Position numbers and translations under genes: made by a program
From: CBDBFG01 sp965204765
GTDB lineage: Bacteria > Pseudomonadota > Alphaproteobacteria > Caedimonadales > UBA9215
Length of the DNA: 64,000 bases
Direction: 5' to 3'
Assembly: GCA_965204765.1 (NCBI GenBank)
Contig: CBDBFG010000004.1
Span: forward strand, 620,001-684,000
Notes under the pieces: model-generated
What the model was told of the DNA's origin: nothing
The model's input: only the letters and a program-made list of their open reading frames with translations
The model's database searches: none
Shown here: one piece after another, positions 56,986 through 64,000 of the stretch
Layout of the letters: each line of letters opens with the position of its first letter
Numbering within the stretch: position 1 is the stretch's first letter

Positions 56986-57954
56986 ATGGATCTTCGTTTC
57001 TCAAGTATATTAGTTGTGGTAAATGGAGAGCCAATAGGCGATGGATTGTCTAAATTGCCTTTTGTTCACGCATTACGAAATTTATGTCCTGATGCCGATA
57101 TTTCTTGGTGTTTAATGAAGCACGGTAGTGTATATGATGACGAGATAGCATCATTGGTACATGGCAAAATAGATAATATTATTCATTCTTATAAATTTTC
57201 TACCTTGCGCAAGGCTATTCATGGTAAAAGTTACGATTTGATAATAGATACTCGTTCATCATTTTTATCGTCACTTTATGTGAAGTACAGCGTGCGGCAT
57301 AGGTATTTTTATTCAAAAGCAGCCAAGTATTTATTGTCTGATTTTAAGGCTGGTTGTGATGTGCCATATCCTAAAAAATTGATTGATAGAATGCTTAGTA
57401 TTCTGCAAGATATGGGATTTCAAGTTGATTTTACGAAAAAACCTCTGTCAATTCCAAGTCATTTTACAGATCTGGCGGAAAAATTATTACCTGCTAGCAA
57501 TTATATAGGTCTTGTCCCTGGCGCAGGGAATGTTATTAAGTGTTGGCCTCTGAAAAATTATATAAAATTAGCCAGTTTGTTGCATAATAGGGGGTTGCTT
57601 CCGGTCATGATTATCGGGCCTCAGGAACAAAAGATGTATGATGCAATAAAACAACAAGTACCGTATGCTATATTTCCTTTACAAGATAAAATGGTGGGTG
57701 ATATTTCTCCGCTCTTAACAATTGCTTTGGGTGCGCGCATGAAAGTTGCTGTATCTAACGATTGTGGAGCTGGTCATATGCTTGCAGCTTCACAAGTTAA
57801 TTTGATATCGCTATTTGGTCCGACATCGGCTGAGAAATTTGCCCCTGACATAAGTAATGGTCGTATAATTGATGCTAATAAGTTTGGCAGTAGCAATATT
57901 GATATTATTCCAGTTGAGTATGTATGTAATGCCATTATTGAAATGATAGATTAA
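56986..57954 (+). CDS. Glycosyltransferase family 9 (heptosyltransferase-like)
   Basis: 322 residues from the ATG at 56986; a TTG four codons upstream is in frame. It has the GT-B pattern of the family: ILVVVNGEPIGDGLSKLPFV at the N-terminus, IGLVPGAGNVIKCWPLKNYI near residue 180, and the nucleotide-sugar block SNDCGAGHMLAASQVNLISLFGPT near 265 (in family members SxDTGxxHLAAA). Relatives add heptose to the LPS inner core using ADP-heptose, which the gmhA-rfaE genes help to make. The family is sure; the acceptor is not. Confidence 0.85.
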   Translation: MDLRFSSILVVVNGEPIGDGLSKLPFVHALRNLCPDADISWCLMKHGSVYDDEIASLVHGKIDNIIHSYKFSTLRKAIHGKSYDLIIDTRSSFLSSLYVKYSVRHRYFYSKAAKYLLSDFKAGCDVPYPKKLIDRMLSILQDMGFQVDFTKKPLSIPSHFTDLAEKLLPASNYIGLVPGAGNVIKCWPLKNYIKLASLLHNRGLLPVMIIGPQEQKMYDAIKQQVPYAIFPLQDKMVGDISPLLTIALGARMKVAVSNDCGAGHMLAASQVNLISLFGPTSAEKFAPDISNGRIIDANKFGSSNIDIIPVEYVCNAIIEMID

Positions 57955-58191
57955 TGATTTGGTTATTGTATATATTAGGATTAGCCTATATGAATTTAGT
58001 AATTATGATCAAGTTGTGTTGGTAATTCAGTGATACAGTTTTATGATCTTCTTGTTTCTTAATAGTGAGAGCGCAGAAGTGAAACATGATAACAGCGGTA
58101 TTAGTCAATCGCAATAATGATACTTTTTAGACATATTATCGCTTTTGTTCTTTTTCTTAAAAAATAATAATATAGTTATGAAAGAATAGGA
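57955..58191. other. Upstream region of the rRNA operon
   Basis: AT-rich with no gene. The last 40 bases before the promoter are A/T tracts that could act as an UP element. Confidence 0.4.
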
Positions 58192-58220
58192 TTGACAAGG
58201 TTTAGGTGTTTGTATATAAG
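58192..58220 (+). promoter_or_regulatory. rRNA operon promoter
   Basis: A perfect -35 TTGACA at 58192-58197 and TATAAG at 58215-58220, 17 bases apart, the best promoter match in the window. It is about 240 bases upstream of the 16S gene, leaving room for a leader with processing sites. The preceding AT-rich stretch fits an UP element. Confidence 0.7.
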
Positions 58221-58468
58221 GGTTTTACTGAGTTTGGGAATTTATTTTACATATGGTTACGTTGGTGATTTGTATGTATGTTCGGATTTCTGATGATTTA
58301 TATTATAGTGAATGATTATAGAAGGTTTACATGGTTGGCTTGAGTTGTTTATTTTCAAGTTGATTATGTAGACTATGCAATATTTTTAGATTGTTTTTTA
58401 TGAATGATTTAGAGATAGTCTGCGTTGATTTGAGAAGTTTTTATACTTGCTTATTATTAAGTGGGATT

Positions 58469-59973
<1,505 letters not shown>

Positions 59974-60094
59974 AATTTGTGGATAGTTTGATGTATTTAT
60001 CATTCTTTTGCGAATTTTATATTATTACTCGAGCCGACCTTGTAAATCTTCTATATTTAGGTAGAGTCCAAAAGACATATAATTTTTTTATGTT

Positions 60095-60171
60095 GGGCTA
60101 GTAGCTCAGCTGGTTAGAGCGCACGCTTGATAAGCGTGAGGTCGGAGGTTCAAGTCCTCCCTGGCCCACCA
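60095..60171 (+). tRNA. tRNA-Ile (GAT)
   Basis: 77 bases in the 16S-23S spacer. GGGCTAG pairs CTGGCCC, anticodon GAT in loop TTGATAA, discriminator A, CCA encoded. Confidence 0.96.
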
Positions 60172-60219
60172 GTTTTATTTTATTATTGTTTTTTGGTCTC
60201 TATCTGAGAGTTCAGTTAC

Positions 60220-60295
60220 GGGGGTATAGCTCAGCTGGGAGAGCGCCTGCTTTGCAAGCAGGAGGTCATCGGTTCGATCCCGTTTACCTCCACCA
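60220..60295 (+). tRNA. tRNA-Ala (TGC)
   Basis: 76 bases in the 16S-23S spacer. GGGGGTA pairs TACCTCC, anticodon TGC in loop TTTGCAA, discriminator A, CCA encoded. The T stem ATCGG/CCGTT has one U-U mismatch (50-64), unusual for this very conserved tRNA. Confidence 0.94.
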
Positions 60296-60491
60296 TTTAT
60301 TTTGGTGGTTGAGGGGGATTTAGAGTTTATTAGTTCTGTGATTGATGATTTATAATATAGTGAATAGGAAACGCATCAAATTTAGATTTTTAGGATAGAT
60401 TTATTCTATTTTAGAGATTTTTGAGTAATACTTGAGTAGATGGGATATTATTAATTTATTTATTCTGTTTATTTGAAGGATTGCCGGAGAG

Positions 60492-63236
<2,745 letters not shown>

Positions 63237-63471
63237 ACTCCAAGCAATCCTTCAAATAAGCAGAGTAAATTATTTATATTATAAATAAATACTTTGCAAT
63301 TTGATGTTGTCGTTAATTACTAATTGAGCAAAATACAAATTATGTAGTGTTTAATATACAATTTTATTATCTCATACTTAATTTGTATCATTGTTATTGT
63401 CTTCTTATAACAATATCCAATTGATAATTAACATGCAGTGAATAACTAAATATGAATTATGTGTTTATAGA
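63237..63471. other. 23S-5S spacer
   Basis: About 235 AT-rich bases with no tRNA or gene. The spacer is longer than in many relatives. Confidence 0.5.
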
Positions 63472-63592
63472 GTGGTTTGGTATCTATAGCGTGAGAAAAA
63501 CACCTGATCCCATCCCGAACTCAATGGTTAAGGCTCACAGCGCCGATGGTACTTAGTCTTAAGGCTTGGAAGAGTAGGTCGACGCCAAACCT
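63472..63592 (+). rRNA. rrf: 5S ribosomal RNA
   Basis: About 120 bases. The core ACACCTGATCCCATCCCGAA, the AGCGCCGATGGTACT block and the closing helix GGTTTGG/CCAAACC are present. The borders are accurate to a few bases. Confidence 0.93.
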
Positions 63593-63826
63593 CTCTATAA
63601 ATACATATACATAATACCTCGCTAGTTTCCTATACTATGTCATAAACTAATTAATACACCATCAGAAAACTAATCGTGTTACAAGATAATCAGTAACCAT
63701 CAGCACTAAATAATAACAATATATGATAGATAATTATCACCCCAATAAAACAACATCATAACAATGAAAACAGAATTAACTACTACATAAAAAAGATTTG
63801 TATAAATATTATACAATCATTATAAG
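63593..63826. other. Intergenic region after 5S rRNA
   Basis: 234 bases, AT-rich, no gene and no tRNA-Met as found after 5S in some relatives. I see no clear plus-strand terminator for the rRNA operon. A minus-strand terminator lies at 63787-63816. Confidence 0.4.
63787..63816 (-). terminator. Candidate terminator of the right-edge minus-strand gene
   Basis: TTGTATAA and TTATACAA (63798-63805 and 63809-63816) form an 8-bp stem with a 3-base loop. Read on the minus strand, it lies 10 bases after the stop codon and is followed by a run of six T. The stem is AT-rich and hence weak. Confidence 0.5.
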
Positions 63827-64000
63827 TTAAAAATTAATTCCATGATTAGCAGTGAACCGCCAAAATGATTCTAATTTTTGGACAGTTTTTTTAATAGAAT
63901 CTAATTCTTCCTTGGCAATATTGTTGTATTTTAGATTTTCTGAATGTGCATCAAATATTTTCTCAAATCGTGTTAATATCTCTAATCCTTTAGCAGATAA
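63827..64000 (-). CDS. C-terminal end of an unknown protein (runs off the right edge)
   Basis: The minus strand is open from base 64000 to a TAA at 63827, giving the last 57 residues of a protein. The segment is polar and helical (e.g. GLEILTRFEKIFDAHSENLK, ELDSIKKTVQKLESFWRF) and ends TANHGINF. It could be a coiled coil. No family can be named from this part. The terminator just after it supports a real gene. Confidence 0.6.
   Translation of the reverse strand, partial: LSAKGLEILTRFEKIFDAHSENLKYNNIAKEELDSIKKTVQKLESFWRFTANHGINF

Overview
The window is a stretch of chromosome from an AT-rich alphaproteobacterium, most likely a host-associated or intracellular one. The 16S and 23S rRNA are alphaproteobacterial in character. 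Several gene orders are alphaproteobacterial too: rpsU beside a COQ9-family gene, infA-maf-rng-yacG, tsaB-rimI-mucR-miaB-ybeY-corC-lnt-metK-trmB, and an alpha-type sspB. The rRNA genes form one linked 16S-Ile-Ala-23S-5S operon. That argues against Rickettsiaceae and Anaplasmataceae, where 16S is separated from 23S-5S, and fits a Holosporales-like or other deep lineage. This placement is inference from context; no tree was made. Two adjacent decayed genes, many lineage-specific exported proteins and a sugar-phosphate antiporter support a host-dependent life style.

Layout. 1-3.5 kb: start of pepA (edge), rpmG, a zinc-ribbon membrane protein, and gmhA-rfaE1-rfaE2 for LPS heptose. 3.7-7.9 kb (minus strand): mlaC-mlaA lipid transport, a PAP2 phosphatase, a GlpT/UhpT-type antiporter and rpsU. 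8-9.7 kb: a COQ9-family gene, then a 1.05-kb gap with two DnaA-box-like sites and a CtrA-like site. 9.7-20.9 kb: a large exported repeat protein, then fadL-fadD-fadA-fadN-fadE, a full fatty-acid uptake and beta-oxidation set. 21-28 kb: a Sel1 protein, a DEAD-box helicase, tRNA-Arg, a DUF2608 HAD protein, a wrecked glycoside hydrolase family 3 gene, an MHS-family transporter cut by one stop, and dapB. 28-36 kb: tRNA-Met, sspB, a DUF599 protein, infA-maf-rng-yacG, tRNA-Leu, tig-clpP, a small exported protein and tRNA-Arg. 36-45 kb (minus strand): a long run of conserved housekeeping genes. 45-51.6 kb: small lineage-specific proteins, sdhE, a second DEAD-box helicase, a MazG-like enzyme, lysS-frr-pyrH. 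51.6-54.4 kb: an OmpR-type two-component system and rsmE. 54.4-56.7 kb: a tandem duplication whose first unit has had its interior replaced by a small lipoprotein cassette. 56.8-64 kb: tRNA-Glu, a GT9 glycosyltransferase, the rRNA operon, and the end of an unknown minus-strand gene.

How the parts fit. The cell envelope has LPS heptose synthesis, Mla-type phospholipid traffic and Lnt-processed lipoproteins. Carbon and energy could come from host fatty acids (FadL, FadD, FadE, FadN, FadA) and host organophosphates. The most unusual structure is the duplicated and rewritten locus behind rsmE (54413-56705). It holds a two-module exported protein in one unit and, in the other, a lipoprotein gene bounded by 17-bp direct repeats in its place.
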